Shown here: piece after piece, positions 45,214 through 54,779 of the stretch
Position numbering within the stretch: the stretch's first letter is position 1
Layout of the letters: each line of letters starts with the position of its first letter
From: Microvirga alba
GTDB taxonomy: Bacteria > Pseudomonadota > Alphaproteobacteria > Rhizobiales > Beijerinckiaceae
Direction: 5' to 3'
DNA length: 64,000 nt
Assembly: GCF_015694465.1 (NCBI RefSeq)
Contig: NZ_JADQDO010000005.1
Coordinates: 1 to 64,000 of the forward strand
The notes under the pieces: model-generated
The model's database searches: none
The model's input: the letters and a program-made list of their open reading frames with translations, nothing else
What the model was told of the DNA's origin: nothing
Made by a program: the position numbers and the translations under genes

Positions 45214-45910
45214 TTTCTTCCTCCGTCCAGACGCCCTCACGCAAGAGAAGGCTTCGCGCGGCTGCCTGTTCCGCAATGCGCTTCGATGTGCCGTTTCCGA
45301 ATTCGTTTTCCGTGCCCTTCACCTTCACCACGATCCGGAATCGCGGCGCGTGATCGGGCCCGGTCTGCTCGACCACGGCATAGGTCGGTGTCGGCAGCCC
45401 TCGCCCCTGCGCCCATTCCTGCAACGCGCTCTTCGGGTCGCGAAGCGCGCGACGGGGGGCATTCAGAAGCTCTTTGAAGGACCGGCCGATCAGGCCCTTG
45501 GCGGCCTCATAGCCACCGTCGAGGAAGACCGCCCCTATGATGGACTCGCAGACATCCGCCAGGATGGTCTGGTTCCGACGCTCCCCCGCATGGGCCTCAC
45601 CGGCGCCGAGCTTCACGTAAGGTCCGACATCCCAAGCAATCGCGATCTCGGCGCAGGTTTCGCGGCGCACGAGTTCCGCCAGACGCCGGGATAGTTCGCC
45701 CTCCGGCGCGCCGGGAAACTCTCCGTAAAGCATGTCGGCGATGGCGAGGCCAAGGACCCGGTCACCCAGAAACTCAAGCCTCTGATAACTTTGACCGCCC
45801 GCGCCGGGGGCGCTGACATGGGTCAGCGCCTCATCGAGAAGCTCAGGTCTCGCAAAGCGATAGCCGAGCTTTTCCAGCAATTCATCCGGGTTGGGCTTGC
45901 GACGGGCCAC
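45200..45910 (-). CDS. rnc: Ribonuclease III
   Basis: The 236-residue product cleaves double-stranded RNA (rRNA precursors and mRNA). The catalytic signature is YQRLEFLGDRVLGLAIADML; the second Asp/Glu pair lies in ADVCESIIGAVFLDGG. The dsRNA-binding domain follows (DPKSALQEWAQGRGLPTPTY). The start is GTG at 45910, three bases after lepB. The rnc-era pair is highly conserved. Confidence 0.96.
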   Translation of the reverse strand: MARRKPNPDELLEKLGYRFARPELLDEALTHVSAPGAGGQSYQRLEFLGDRVLGLAIADMLYGEFPGAPEGELSRRLAELVRRETCAEIAIAWDVGPYVKLGAGEAHAGERRNQTILADVCESIIGAVFLDGGYEAAKGLIGRSFKELLNAPRRALRDPKSALQEWAQGRGLPTPTYAVVEQTGPDHAPRFRIVVKVKGTENEFGNGTSKRIAEQAAARSLLLREGVWTEEENGVA

Positions 45911-45913
45911 GGG

Positions 45914-46690
45914 TTACTTGATCCGTTCGAACATGCGGTTCCAACGGATATGCTGCGGCCATTCCCAGGGACGCCACAGGGACGCGTCCTCGTCGATGGA
46001 GAAGAAGATGATCTCCGCCCTACCGACGAGATTTTCCGCGGGCACCTGGCCAACACTGGCCTCGTCTCGCGAATCCGACGAGTTATCGCGATTGTCGCCC
46101 ATCATGAAATAATGACCGGGCTTGACCGTGTAGACATTGGTATTGTCCCAATAGCCCCGGTCGTTATCGCGCTCGATCACGTAGTGAGTGGTACCTTCCG
46201 GGAAGGTCTCCTTGTACTGGGGAACGGCGATGGTGCGGCCATAGAGATCGGTGGTCTTGTAGTCCTCAACCCGCTCGCGCTGAACCGGCTTGCCGTTAAT
46301 CTGCAGGACGCCGCCGACCACCTGGATCTTGTCGCCGGGCAGGCCGACCACGCGCTTTATGTAATCCGTCGAATTGTCCTTGGGCAGCTTGAACACCGCA
46401 ATGTCGCCACGCTTCGGCTCCGAACCGAGGATGCGGCCGGAGAACAGCGGCGGCCCAAAGGGGATCGAATAGCGCGAATACCCATAGGAGTATTTCGAGA
46501 CGAACAGATAATCGCCGATCAACAGGGTCGGGATGAGGGAGCCCGAGGGAATATTGAAGGGCTGGAACAGGATTGTGCGGACGACGACGGCGATCAAAAG
46601 CGCCTGGAGGATGACCTTGATGGTCTCCCAGAGGCCGCTTTCCTCCTTCTTGACGTTATCGCCTTCGTATTTCTTGGCGTTTTCGTTCAC
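45914..46690 (-). CDS. lepB: Signal peptidase I (GTG start)
   Basis: The 258-residue inner-membrane protein removes signal peptides. A single N-terminal transmembrane helix (VILQALLIAVVVRTILF) is followed by the catalytic Ser (FNIPSGSLIPTLLIGDYLFV), the Lys in RGDIAVFKLPKDN.TDYIKRVVGLPGD-type sequence, and GHYFMMGDNRDNSSDSR. There is no ATG close to the helix, so GTG 46690 (VNENAKKYEGD) is proposed; the frame runs on to 47017 over acpS. It follows acpS by 98 bases and precedes rnc by 3. Confidence 0.92.
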   Translation of the reverse strand: MNENAKKYEGDNVKKEESGLWETIKVILQALLIAVVVRTILFQPFNIPSGSLIPTLLIGDYLFVSKYSYGYSRYSIPFGPPLFSGRILGSEPKRGDIAVFKLPKDNSTDYIKRVVGLPGDKIQVVGGVLQINGKPVQRERVEDYKTTDLYGRTIAVPQYKETFPEGTTHYVIERDNDRGYWDNTNVYTVKPGHYFMMGDNRDNSSDSRDEASVGQVPAENLVGRAEIIFFSIDEDASLWRPWEWPQHIRWNRMFERIK

Positions 46691-46788
46691 GTAATCGATC
46701 CATGCTTGAGGAATATGATGGCCTGCCGCCGTCTCAAGTCGTCGTGGGGGGTCTAGCCCAAGGCGAGGCTGGCCGCAACGCGGCCTGG

Positions 46789-47190
46789 TTACTTTATGGG
46801 GAGGGCCTCGATGATAACGAAGGCCTGCGCCAGCGGCGGATCGTCCGTGAGGGAGACATGGATCACGGCTTCGTGACCCTGGGGCATCAAGGCTTGCAGT
46901 CGCTCCAGGGCCCCCCCGCTCAAGCGCATCGTGGGCTTGCCGCTCGGGAGATTGATCACCTCCATGTCGCGCCAGAACACCCCGTGGCTCAGGCCGGTGC
47001 CCAGGGCCTTCGAACACGCTTCCTTGGCGGCAAAGCGGCGGGCATAGGACGGGGCACGAGCGGCCCGGCGATCGCTTCGCGCGCGCTCGCCCTCGGTGAA
47101 GATGCGGTGGGTGAACCGGTCCCCAAAGCGTTCGATCGACCTTTCGATGCGGCGGATGTCACACAGGTCCGACCCGATGCCGATGATCAT
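46789..47190 (-). CDS. acpS: Holo-ACP synthase
   Basis: The 133-residue enzyme transfers phosphopantetheine from CoA to ACP. It has [20 protein letters not shown], then [16 protein letters not shown] (Glu for Mg2+ binding) and [18 protein letters not shown]. It sits 32 bases after pdxJ, the usual pdxJ-acpS order. Confidence 0.95.
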   Translation of the reverse strand: MIIGIGSDLCDIRRIERSIERFGDRFTHRIFTEGERARSDRRAARAPSYARRFAAKEACSKALGTGLSHGVFWRDMEVINLPSGKPTMRLSGGALERLQALMPQGHEAVIHVSLTDDPPLAQAFVIIEALPIK

Positions 47191-47222
47191 GACGCGTCCT
47201 CGCTCGGCGTTAGCGGCAGCAC

Positions 47223-47978
47223 CTAGACGATCTGTGCCCGCCCCTCGTCCATGGCGGCCCGCATGGCGCGAACGGCCTCGTCGAGCCCCATGAAGATGGC
47301 CTCGCCAATCAGGAAATGGCCGATATTCAACTCGGCGATCTGCGGAATGGCAGCGACAGGACGAACCGAGTCGAGGGCAAGGCCGTGTCCGGCGTGGATT
47401 TCAAGGCCGATGCCGCCTCCGTGGGCGGCGGCGCGGCGCAGGCGCTCCAATTCGTGGTCGATGCGGGCCTGATCACCTTCAGCGACGGCCTCGCAATAGG
47501 TGCCCGTATGCAGCTCCACCACCGGCGCGCCGAGATCGCGCGCCGCTTCCATGACCTCCACCTCAGGCTCGACAAAAAGGGACACGCGGATGCCCGCCCC
47601 CTTCAGTTCCTGGATCGCCGGACGCAAATGGGCGTGTCCGCCGATGATGTCGAGTCCGCCCTCGGTCGTACGCTCCTCGCGCTTCTCCGGCACGAGGCAG
47701 GAGGCATGCGGGCGCAAGGCGGTCGCGAGCCCAATCATCTCCGATGTCGCCGCCATCTCGAAATTCAGCGGCACGAAGAGCTGCCGCTTGAGACGCTCCA
47801 TATCCTGATCCCGGATATGCCGCCGGTCCTCGCGCAAGTGCGCCGTGATGCCGTCCGCGCCGGCCAAAACCGCCAGATGCGCGGCTCGGATCGGGTCCGG
47901 GTGCGGCCCGCCCCGCGCGTTACGCACGGTCGCGACGTGGTCGATATTGACGCCAAGGCGGAGAGGAAGAATGGCCAT
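47223..47978 (-). CDS. pdxJ: Pyridoxine 5'-phosphate synthase
   Basis: The 251-residue TIM-barrel enzyme makes pyridoxine phosphate from deoxyxylulose phosphate and aminoacetone phosphate. Motifs: [52 protein letters not shown] and EIHAGHGL near the end. First gene of the minus-strand pdxJ-acpS-lepB-rnc-era unit; its promoter lies in the 205-base gap shared with the divergent RTX gene. Confidence 0.97.
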   Translation of the reverse strand: MAILPLRLGVNIDHVATVRNARGGPHPDPIRAAHLAVLAGADGITAHLREDRRHIRDQDMERLKRQLFVPLNFEMAATSEMIGLATALRPHASCLVPEKREERTTEGGLDIIGGHAHLRPAIQELKGAGIRVSLFVEPEVEVMEAARDLGAPVVELHTGTYCEAVAEGDQARIDHELERLRRAAAHGGGIGLEIHAGHGLALDSVRPVAAIPQIAELNIGHFLIGEAIFMGLDEAVRAMRAAMDEGRAQIV

Positions 47979-48183
47979 TCGGTGGCTCCTAGGACTGGGA
48001 AATGTCTACTAGCCCTGCAGCGGCAAGAGCAAGTGCCCATGAGCGAGAGCGGCTGTGCCGCTGGCCCTTCGAGGTTGAAGCGGAACCGCCGAACAGACGG
48101 ACGATTCACTATTAAGTAATATCCATGTCACTTTATTCCATTCGGTAAGAATTCCGCGAAATCGGGAAATTGGGACATTTTTG

Positions 48184-50130
48184 ATGGCGAAGTTTTCAAA
48201 TATCGAGCTCGGAACATGGGCGTTTACAAATTCGGCGCGCTCGATCTCGGCAAATTTACTTTTCCCGTCGCTGTCTGATAACGGCCGATATCTCACCTAT
48301 ACCTCGATCGGCGGGACGGTCGGGATATACGGCCGGATTGAAAACGCCGATATTGTCCGCATGGACCTCCTCTCCGGTCAGAAGGTCCTGGCATCCCAAA
48401 CCTCCTCTGGCGTGATCGGCAACGGACCCAGTACCGAATCCAAGCTGTCGGCCGATGGCCGCTACGCGGTCTATACGAGCAGCGCGAAGAATCTGGTCTC
48501 AGGCGACACCAACAGCCGCGTTGACGTGTTCCGGAAGGATTTCGTGACCGGGACCATCGTGCGGGCGTCGACGACTGCGAACGGCGTCCAGGCCGATAGC
48601 AACAGTCTCAACGCCAGCATCTCCGCCGACGGGCGCTATGTGGTCTTCACAAGCGCGGCGAGCAATCTCAGCACGGTGGACAAGGACGGCGTCACGGACG
48701 TATTCCGGAAGGATCTCGTCAGCGGCAAGCTCGATCTCGTGAGCCAGGCCAAGGGCCAGGGCGCCAACGGCAGCGCTATCAGCACGGCCATTTCGGACGA
48801 TGGGCGCTATGTCGTCTTCAGCAGCAACGCGTCGAACCTTGTCGCGGGTGACAGGAACAACGCCTATGATGTGTTTCGCAAGGACATGACCACGGGAACC
48901 GTCGTCCGCGCCAGTACGGACTCGAACGGCCAGGAGTTCATCTCCGGACAAATCGGCCCCGACCTTGCCATTTCCGCGAACGGCCGATCCGTTATTTTCA
49001 AGAGGATCCTCGGTGATAGCGCCGAGCTTTACCAAAAGAACCTCGTGACGGGGCAACTCATCAAACTGGCCGCCACCGGCAACGCAGCCGCCTCGAACGA
49101 TGGCCGCTTTGTCGCCACACTGCCCAAGGAAGTCGCTGTCGGCGCAAATGTCGCGCTGATCGTGACCGACAGATCGAGCGGCGCGGTGACGAGCTTCGAC
49201 CTTGGAGCGCCGTACTCGAGCGGAAGCACCGTCGGCTTTATGGTCAAGGAGATCTCGAACGACGGTCGCTTCGTTTCTGTCGAGAAGGTGGACCCGGCCC
49301 GGGACACCCTCGGGAGCAAGCTCGTACTAATCGACACCCATGCACTGGGACTGAATGCGGCAGCCGGAATCGGGCGCGATCTCGTGCTCAACATCAAGGC
49401 GACTGACACCGCGAAAGTCAGCGTCGTCTGGGGCGATGGCGCGGCGACCACATCGGCGTTTCTTGGCGACGCACGCCTCGACCACGCCTACAAGGCCGAT
49501 GGCGTCTACGCCGTGAGGATAACGGCGTCCGGCAAAGCTCCTGCTGCAACGCAGACCTACAATGTCATCATCGACACCAAGGTGGTCCCGGCCCCGGCCA
49601 AGCATGCCATCAATGGCACGCGCGGCGCTGATATTGTGCTCGCGTCCCAGGGCGATGACGTGATCGCTCTCGGGTCGGGCAACGATATTGCCCGCGCAGG
49701 AGACGGAGACGACAAGATATTCGGCGTCGCCGGCAATGACGTGCTGTATGGCCAGGCCGGAAACGACGAACTTCATGGCGGCCTTGGCAACGACATCCTG
49801 TCGGGTGGGCCGGGCCGCGACTCGTTCGTCTTCGACACCAAGCTCAACGCCAGCACGAATGTCGACACAATCACGGACTTCAAGCCCGGCGAAGACCGCA
49901 TCGTCCTCGACAAATTGATCTTTGCGCGGTTCGCGAAAGCGGGCGCGCTGCCGTCCTCAGCGTTCTACGCCGGCAAGGCCGCGCATGATTCAAATGACCG
50001 GATCGTCTACGACAAGACCGCCGGCGCGCTTTACTATGACGTCGACGGCACCGGAAGCCAGGCGAAGATCCTGTTTGCCCAGGTGAAGAAGGGCCTCGCC
50101 CTCACCCACCACGACTTCCTTATCATCTGA
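48184..50130 (+). CDS. Secreted PD40/PKD/RTX protein
   Basis: A 648-residue product with no N-terminal signal peptide. About residues 30-300 contain repeated beta-propeller blades of the TolB/PD40 type ([51 protein letters not shown]). A PKD-like strand pair follows ([27 protein letters not shown]). Around 480-545 are RTX repeats ([31 protein letters not shown]-like, [19 protein letters not shown]). It ends in a type I secretion-type C-terminus (HHDFLII). Exported by an ABC-type secretion system located elsewhere (inference). The 80 bases upstream are AT-rich. ATG 48184 chosen over TTG 48181. Confidence 0.85.
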   Translation: MAKFSNIELGTWAFTNSARSISANLLFPSLSDNGRYLTYTSIGGTVGIYGRIENADIVRMDLLSGQKVLASQTSSGVIGNGPSTESKLSADGRYAVYTSSAKNLVSGDTNSRVDVFRKDFVTGTIVRASTTANGVQADSNSLNASISADGRYVVFTSAASNLSTVDKDGVTDVFRKDLVSGKLDLVSQAKGQGANGSAISTAISDDGRYVVFSSNASNLVAGDRNNAYDVFRKDMTTGTVVRASTDSNGQEFISGQIGPDLAISANGRSVIFKRILGDSAELYQKNLVTGQLIKLAATGNAAASNDGRFVATLPKEVAVGANVALIVTDRSSGAVTSFDLGAPYSSGSTVGFMVKEISNDGRFVSVEKVDPARDTLGSKLVLIDTHALGLNAAAGIGRDLVLNIKATDTAKVSVVWGDGAATTSAFLGDARLDHAYKADGVYAVRITASGKAPAATQTYNVIIDTKVVPAPAKHAINGTRGADIVLASQGDDVIALGSGNDIARAGDGDDKIFGVAGNDVLYGQAGNDELHGGLGNDILSGGPGRDSFVFDTKLNASTNVDTITDFKPGEDRIVLDKLIFARFAKAGALPSSAFYAGKAAHDSNDRIVYDKTAGALYYDVDGTGSQAKILFAQVKKGLALTHHDFLII

Positions 50131-50204
50131 CGGGGTGGGCCGCGACAACCGGATCGCGAGGCGGCCCGCCCCAGCTTACGGACGGGGGGCGTGAACAGGC
50201 CAAC

Positions 50205-51022
50205 CTAACGAAACTGGGACAGGAATGAGGCGACCTCATCGGCGAACTCTGTGGTCGCTTCGTCATGGATGGTGTGGCCGCAATCGAATTTGACCACTCT
50301 CGTAACCACGGGCCTGATCTGGGCCATGCGGTCGATCTCGGTCGTGCTGACGGCCCAGCTCTTGAGTCCATGCATCAAGAGGCAAGGGCACGTCGTCGCG
50401 CACCAATCCTCGCTCCAATCGCCCGTCACCGCCTTCAGGGAACGGGCGATCCAGGCAGGCGCGAACCTGAATTTCCAGCCGCTTTCGGTTTCATAAAGAC
50501 TGTCGAGGAAGTGGCGGTCACCGCCGATGCTTCTCGATTCCATAAACGCGAGCACTTGGGACAGCGACGAAAAGCGTTCCGGCAGTCGAGAGCGAAAGCC
50601 GGAAGCGGGTCGATGCGGGCTCCCACGTCTTCGATGATGAGAGCTTTGACGAGATCAGCCCTGCGCGCGGCGAGTTGATAGGCATTCACGCCGCCGAGCG
50701 AATGCCCCAGCAGCACCACGGGTCTGCCCTTCGCGATGTGAAGAATGAATGCTTCCGCATCGCGACCATAATCGACGCGCCCACAAGTCTCCGGGTGGTC
50801 GCTCCAGCCATGTCCGCGCTGGTCGAGAGCCAACACCCGCCAGGAATGCGGCCGCATCGCTTCGGCCAGAGGCGCGAAGTTCCGGGCGCATCCGAAATGG
50901 CCATGGAGGGCGACGAGGATGGGGGCCTCATCCGACCCGCCGAAATCGACATAGGACGGACGAACCGAACCCGCTTGGAAAAAGCCTCGTACGCCTTCTG
51001 CGAGATCAAGGGGGGCAGCCAT
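50205..51022 (-). pseudogene. Alpha/beta hydrolase with a single-base frameshift
   Basis: Two overlapping minus-strand frames together make one alpha/beta hydrolase. The first, from ATG 51022, has LVALHGHFGCARNF, ALDQRGHGWSD and the nucleophile VVLLGHSLGG. It runs to IDPLPAFALD and then derails. The second, reading LPERFSSLSQVLAFMES onwards, has CLLMHGLKSW, a Ser/Asp region and the catalytic His (KFDCGHTIHDE). The join needs one extra base near 50590. All catalytic elements survive, so the loss is recent or the base is a sequencing error. Confidence 0.75.
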
Positions 51023-51035
51023 AGGGTTCAACCAC

Positions 51036-51644
51036 TTACCGCACCACTGCAGCGGCAGCCCCAACCAAGGCTCCATCGCAAATTCGGTTTACGATTCTCA
51101 TCGCACGGACATCCGATACGAAACGACGCGCCCGGTCCGCCAAAATCACGTAGAGGGCCTGATTGATCGCCAGAACGACGGCGATGATGATTGCAAGCTC
51201 AGCAAAGGCAAGCGGCGTCAGCACCTCGAGATCGATCACGGTGGGCAGCAGCGCCAGGAAGAAGGCCATGGGTTTCGGATTGCCGAGTGTCAGGGTCAGG
51301 CTCGCCGTGAAGAGTTCCCTGGGGGTCGCGTCCTCGCCCTCGTCCCTGGCCGCGACAACGACTGGCGTCGCCCACATCTTGTAGGCCAGATAAAGAAGGT
51401 AGGCCGCGCCGATATATTTGATCACGAGGAATGCGGTGGCGAAGGTTTTCGCAATCGCGGAAAGCCCAAGAGCGGCCCCGGTGAACCAACAAAGATCCCC
51501 GATCACATAGCCTGCAATGAATGCGGGAGCCCCCTTCGTGCCGCGCCCCAGGACGCGGGCCACGAGGGCCGCGATCCCCGGGCCCGGAGTGGCGACCATG
51601 ATCGCATAGGCTGCGGTGAAGATTGCTAAAGATGTGAAATCCAT
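51036..51644 (-). CDS. LysE-family exporter
   Basis: The 202-residue membrane protein has six hydrophobic stretches and the family N-terminus FTAAYAIMVATPGPGIAALVARVLGRG. Later comes FLVIKYIGAAYLLYLAYKMW and FTASLTLTLGNPKPMAFFLALLP. LysE/RhtB-type carriers export amino acids and related metabolites; the substrate is unknown. It lies 13 bases upstream of the frameshifted hydrolase on the same strand, so both may be one operon. Confidence 0.92.
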   Translation of the reverse strand: MDFTSLAIFTAAYAIMVATPGPGIAALVARVLGRGTKGAPAFIAGYVIGDLCWFTGAALGLSAIAKTFATAFLVIKYIGAAYLLYLAYKMWATPVVVAARDEGEDATPRELFTASLTLTLGNPKPMAFFLALLPTVIDLEVLTPLAFAELAIIIAVVLAINQALYVILADRARRFVSDVRAMRIVNRICDGALVGAAAAVVR

Positions 51645-52023
51645 CGGTTTCCCTTAAGCTGAATCGCCCGTATTCTTCGTCTATCGCGAGCATAAAGACA
51701 CAATGTTGCCGCTTCCAGTGCCGAGCTTTGAGACGAGATTTCCCCCTGGAAGCCGCCTTGCTATTCATCGCATTGCGCCGGTTTGCATTTCCTCGACAAA
51801 CCGACTATAGCCACCGCTTCGCGTTCGCTCCGGCCGGGGGCTGAACGGGCGGTATGGTTTCCATGCAGGGTCTTTTGAAGACCCGTCGTCCGGTGTCTCC
51901 GCCTTCGACAACCGCTCGGGCCTTGCAGGCTCGAAGGGCTTGGCGCCGATCGGACGCGCGAAACCGGCCAAGACACTCAAAAACAGTGCCAAGGCTTGAA
52001 CTCAAACCTGAGAAAGGCCCACT
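51645..52023. other. 379-base gap between lysE-like and rpsF genes
   Basis: No convincing gene; short frames here overlap rpsF or lack starts. It should contain the divergent promoters of the LysE gene and the ribosomal rpsF operon, and a leader before rpsF. GAGAAAGG just before 52024 is the rpsF ribosome-binding site. I could not fix a -35/-10 pair. Confidence 0.5.
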
Positions 52024-52431
52024 ATGCCTCTCTACGAGCATATCTTTTTGGCTCGCCAGGACGTCACGTCCCAGCAGGTCGAAGCGATGGTCGAGACCTA
52101 CAAGTCCGTCATCGAGCAGAACGGTGGCAAGGTCGAGAAGACCGAAATGTGGGGCGTGAAGTCCCTCGCCTACCGCATCAAGAAGAACCGCAAGGCGCAC
52201 TTCACCCTCTTCAACCTCGATGCTCCCGCTCCGGCGGTTGCCGAGATGGAGCGTCAGATGCGCATCAGCGAAGACATCCTGCGCTTCATGACCATCCGCG
52301 TCGAAGAACTCGAGTCGGAGCCGTCTGTGATGATGCAGAAGCGCGACCGTGACGAGCGCAAGGACCGTGAACGCCGCGAGCGTGACGGCGATGGCGTCGG
52401 TTTCGGGTCTAACGAAGGCGAGGAGGCTTAA
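52024..52431 (+). CDS. rpsF: 30S ribosomal protein S6
   Basis: The 135-residue product has [40 protein letters not shown] and [20 protein letters not shown], all S6 landmarks. The C-terminal 35 residues are a charged Arg/Glu/Asp-rich tail typical of Rhizobiales. S6 binds the 16S central domain with S18, encoded two bases downstream. Confidence 0.98.
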   Translation: MPLYEHIFLARQDVTSQQVEAMVETYKSVIEQNGGKVEKTEMWGVKSLAYRIKKNRKAHFTLFNLDAPAPAVAEMERQMRISEDILRFMTIRVEELESEPSVMMQKRDRDERKDRERRERDGDGVGFGSNEGEEA

Positions 52432-52433
52432 TC

Positions 52434-52688
52434 ATGGCATTCGGTGCTGGTGGCGGCGGTGGTGGCCGTCGTCCTTTCTTCCGTCGGCGCAAGACCTGCC
52501 CGTTCTCGGGCCCCAACGCTCCGAAGATCGACTACAAGGACACGAAGCTCCTTTCGCGCTACATTTCCGAGCGCGGCAAGATCGTGCCCTCGCGCATCAC
52601 GGCCGTGTCGGCCAAGAAGCAGCGTGAACTCGCCCAGGCGATCAAGCGCGCCCGCTTCATGGGCCTGCTGCCCTACGTGATCCGCTAA
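52434..52688 (+). CDS. rpsR: 30S ribosomal protein S18
   Basis: The 84-residue product has the Gly-rich alphaproteobacterial N-terminus, [41 protein letters not shown] and [19 protein letters not shown]. It pairs with S6. Start is two bases after rpsF. After the stop, an imperfect hairpin (AGCCAGCCGATC/GATTGGCTGGCT, 52697-52724) has no T-run downstream. Confidence 0.98.
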   Translation: MAFGAGGGGGGRRPFFRRRKTCPFSGPNAPKIDYKDTKLLSRYISERGKIVPSRITAVSAKKQRELAQAIKRARFMGLLPYVIR

Positions 52689-52736
52689 GAAAAACAAGCC
52701 AGCCGATCTGACGATTGGCTGGCTGAACGATCAGCC

Positions 52737-52850
52737 ATCCTCATCCTGAGGAGCCGCCATCGGCGGCGTCTCGAAGGACGAGGATGGCGGTTCCAGTTCC
52801 CTCCGGACCCTCCTTCGAGACGGACCTGCGGTCCTCCTCAGGATTGAGGG
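52737..52850. repeat. Intergenic palindrome (family shared with 21869-21976)
   Basis: The rpsR-DUF2232 gap holds CCTCATCCTGAGGAGCC, CGTCTCGAAGGACGAGGATGG, then CCCTCCTTCGAGACGG and GTCCTCCTCAGGATTGAGGG. The outer ends (ATCCTGAGGAG/CTCCTCAGGAT) and the inner CGTCTCGAAGGA/TCCTTCGAGACG are inverted copies, so a long stem is possible. The same pieces are in the ribE-ribH gap. A dispersed chromosomal repeat, not a gene. Confidence 0.75.
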
Positions 52851-52951
52851 ATCGGGATGAACAAACGAAACGTCGCCCGACGGTGAAAATCCATCGGGTC
52901 AGTTGGGGCAGCGGCCCCTAACCCTGCGAAGAGCAGCGGGACAGCGAGACC

Positions 52952-53923
52952 ATGAATTTTCTTGTTGCAGGCATAGGCGCGGGCCTCGTTTCGGCCCTTC
53001 TCACGGCGGTGATCGTCAAGGCGACGCTGCTGGCAGGCCTTTTGTATCTGCTCGCCCCCATTCCCGTCCTGATCGTCTCGCTCGGCTGGAACCATCGCTC
53101 CGGCCTCGTTGCCGCTGTGGTCGGGGGACTGGCGATTGCCGCGTTCCTGTCCCCGATGAGCGGACTCGGCTTTGTCATCATCACCGCCCTGCCCGCCTGG
53201 TGGCTGGCTTATCTCGCCCTCCTGGGACGCCAGGACGCGAACGGCGTCATCGAGTGGTATCCGCTTGGGCGATTGCTGGCCTGGATCGCGGCCACGGCGG
53301 CTCTGACCATCGTCGCGGCGTCGCTCATTTCCACGGGCGGCAATTTCGATGCCTTCCATCAATCCGCACGGAGAACGGCCGAGACTTTCGTCAACCTGCA
53401 ATTCTCGTCGAGTGGCCCGAACAGCCTCGACCCGGAACTGCGCAGCGAACTGATCGACCTCATCGCGGTGCTGACGCCGTTCTTGTCGACTCAAGGATTC
53501 ACGTTCGTTCTGGCGCTCTATCTCTGGGCGGCCGCCAAGATCGTATCGGCTTCGAAGCGTCTGCCGCGTCCCTGGCCGAATGTCTGCGAACTCATGATGC
53601 CGCGCACCATGAGCCTCGTCCTGGTCGCCGCCATCGTCCTGGCCAGTCTAGGCGGCTTCATCGGGATGCTCGGCCTTGCGCTGGCCGGAGCCCTCTTCAT
53701 GGCGTTCGCCCTCCAGGGGCTCGCGGCGATCCACGACAGGACCCGGGGCAAGCCGGGACGCTTTGTCCTGCTGTTTGGCCTTTATGTGCTCATCTTCATG
53801 ACCCAGGGCGTTCTCTTCCTCGTCCTGTCCCTGTTCGGCTTGGCCGACACGGTGTTCGGTCTCCGTAATCGCTTCGGATCAGGCAAGCCGGGCCCGAAGC
53901 AGCCTCCAACCCTTTCAATCTGA
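52952..53923 (+). CDS. DUF2232 membrane protein
   Basis: The 323-residue product has about eight hydrophobic segments ([23 protein letters not shown] near the start, [27 protein letters not shown] in the second half). The order rpsR-DUF2232-rplI is fixed in Rhizobiales. The family is thought to resemble S-component-like or YybS-type membrane proteins; its substrate is unknown. Between rpsR and this gene lies a palindromic repeat. Confidence 0.85.
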   Translation: MNFLVAGIGAGLVSALLTAVIVKATLLAGLLYLLAPIPVLIVSLGWNHRSGLVAAVVGGLAIAAFLSPMSGLGFVIITALPAWWLAYLALLGRQDANGVIEWYPLGRLLAWIAATAALTIVAASLISTGGNFDAFHQSARRTAETFVNLQFSSSGPNSLDPELRSELIDLIAVLTPFLSTQGFTFVLALYLWAAAKIVSASKRLPRPWPNVCELMMPRTMSLVLVAAIVLASLGGFIGMLGLALAGALFMAFALQGLAAIHDRTRGKPGRFVLLFGLYVLIFMTQGVLFLVLSLFGLADTVFGLRNRFGSGKPGPKQPPTLSI

Positions 53924-53948
53924 TCACAAACGTCAAAGGAGAAAACCG

Positions 53949-54512
53949 ATGGAAGTGATCCTTCTCGAGCGCGTCGCCAAGCTCGGCCAGATGGGCGAAA
54001 CCGTTAAGGTTCGCAATGGTTACGCCCGCAATTTCCTGCTCCCCCGCGGCAAGGCGCTGCGCGCCACCAAGGCGAACAAGGAGCACTTCGAGAATCAGCG
54101 CGCCCAGCTTGAGGCCCGCAATCTCGAGCGCCGCAAGGACGCGGAAGCCGTCGGCGAGAAGCTGAACGGCAAGAGCTTCACCATCATCCGCCAGGCTGGC
54201 GAAACCGGCGTGCTCTACGGTTCGGTCTCGACCCGCGACCTCGCTGAGATCGTCACCAAGGACGGCTTCTCGGTCAGCCGCGATCAGGTCGTTCTCCACA
54301 CCCCGATCAAGACCCTGGGCCTTCACTCGGTTCCGGTCACCCTCCACCCGGAGGTCGAGGTTGAGATCACGATCAACATCGCCCGCAGCCCTGAGGAAGC
54401 CGAGCGTCAGGCTCGCGGCGAGTCGGTCACGACCCGCGAAGAGACCAACCTCGCCGACCTCGGTCTCGAAGTCGGCGCGGCTCTCGCCGAAGCCGGCGAC
54501 GTCGAGCTCTAA
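53949..54512 (+). CDS. rplI: 50S ribosomal protein L9
   Basis: The 187-residue product has [22 protein letters not shown] and [20 protein letters not shown] (N-terminal rRNA-binding domain). A long connecting helix follows, and the C-terminal domain has [15 protein letters not shown] and [16 protein letters not shown]. The extra acidic tail after residue 150 is usual for Rhizobiales. It has its own ribosome-binding site (AAAGGAGAAA). Confidence 0.98.
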   Translation: MEVILLERVAKLGQMGETVKVRNGYARNFLLPRGKALRATKANKEHFENQRAQLEARNLERRKDAEAVGEKLNGKSFTIIRQAGETGVLYGSVSTRDLAEIVTKDGFSVSRDQVVLHTPIKTLGLHSVPVTLHPEVEVEITINIARSPEEAERQARGESVTTREETNLADLGLEVGAALAEAGDVEL

Positions 54513-54551
54513 GCTGGACCGCTTGTTCTAGTTCTTGCTTCGTTCTAAATT

Positions 54552-54586
54552 AGCGCTCTCTGCCGATTCGGTGGGGAGCGCTTTTT
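54552..54586 (+). terminator. Rho-independent terminator after rplI
   Basis: AGCGCTC pairs with GAGCGCT across an inner GCCGA/TCGGT pairing (54552-54582), followed by TTTTT. It starts 40 bases after the rplI stop. It closes the rpsF-rplI unit; dnaB then has its own promoter in the following 190 bases. Confidence 0.8.
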
Positions 54587-54779
54587 CGTTGGGTTTGAGG
54601 GTGCATTGAAGAGTCAAGCCGGCTTTCCTTCGGAGCGCGGCATGGTGTGAGTATCGAGGACAACGAGGACAAGCTCGGCCGTTCTCGCACGAGTCCGCGC
54701 CTGTGGCCGGCGAGCAACCTTTGTCCCGCCGAATCTGGTTATGAGGTCCGTCCCTTTTCTCTCGTTTCCGGAGCGCCAG

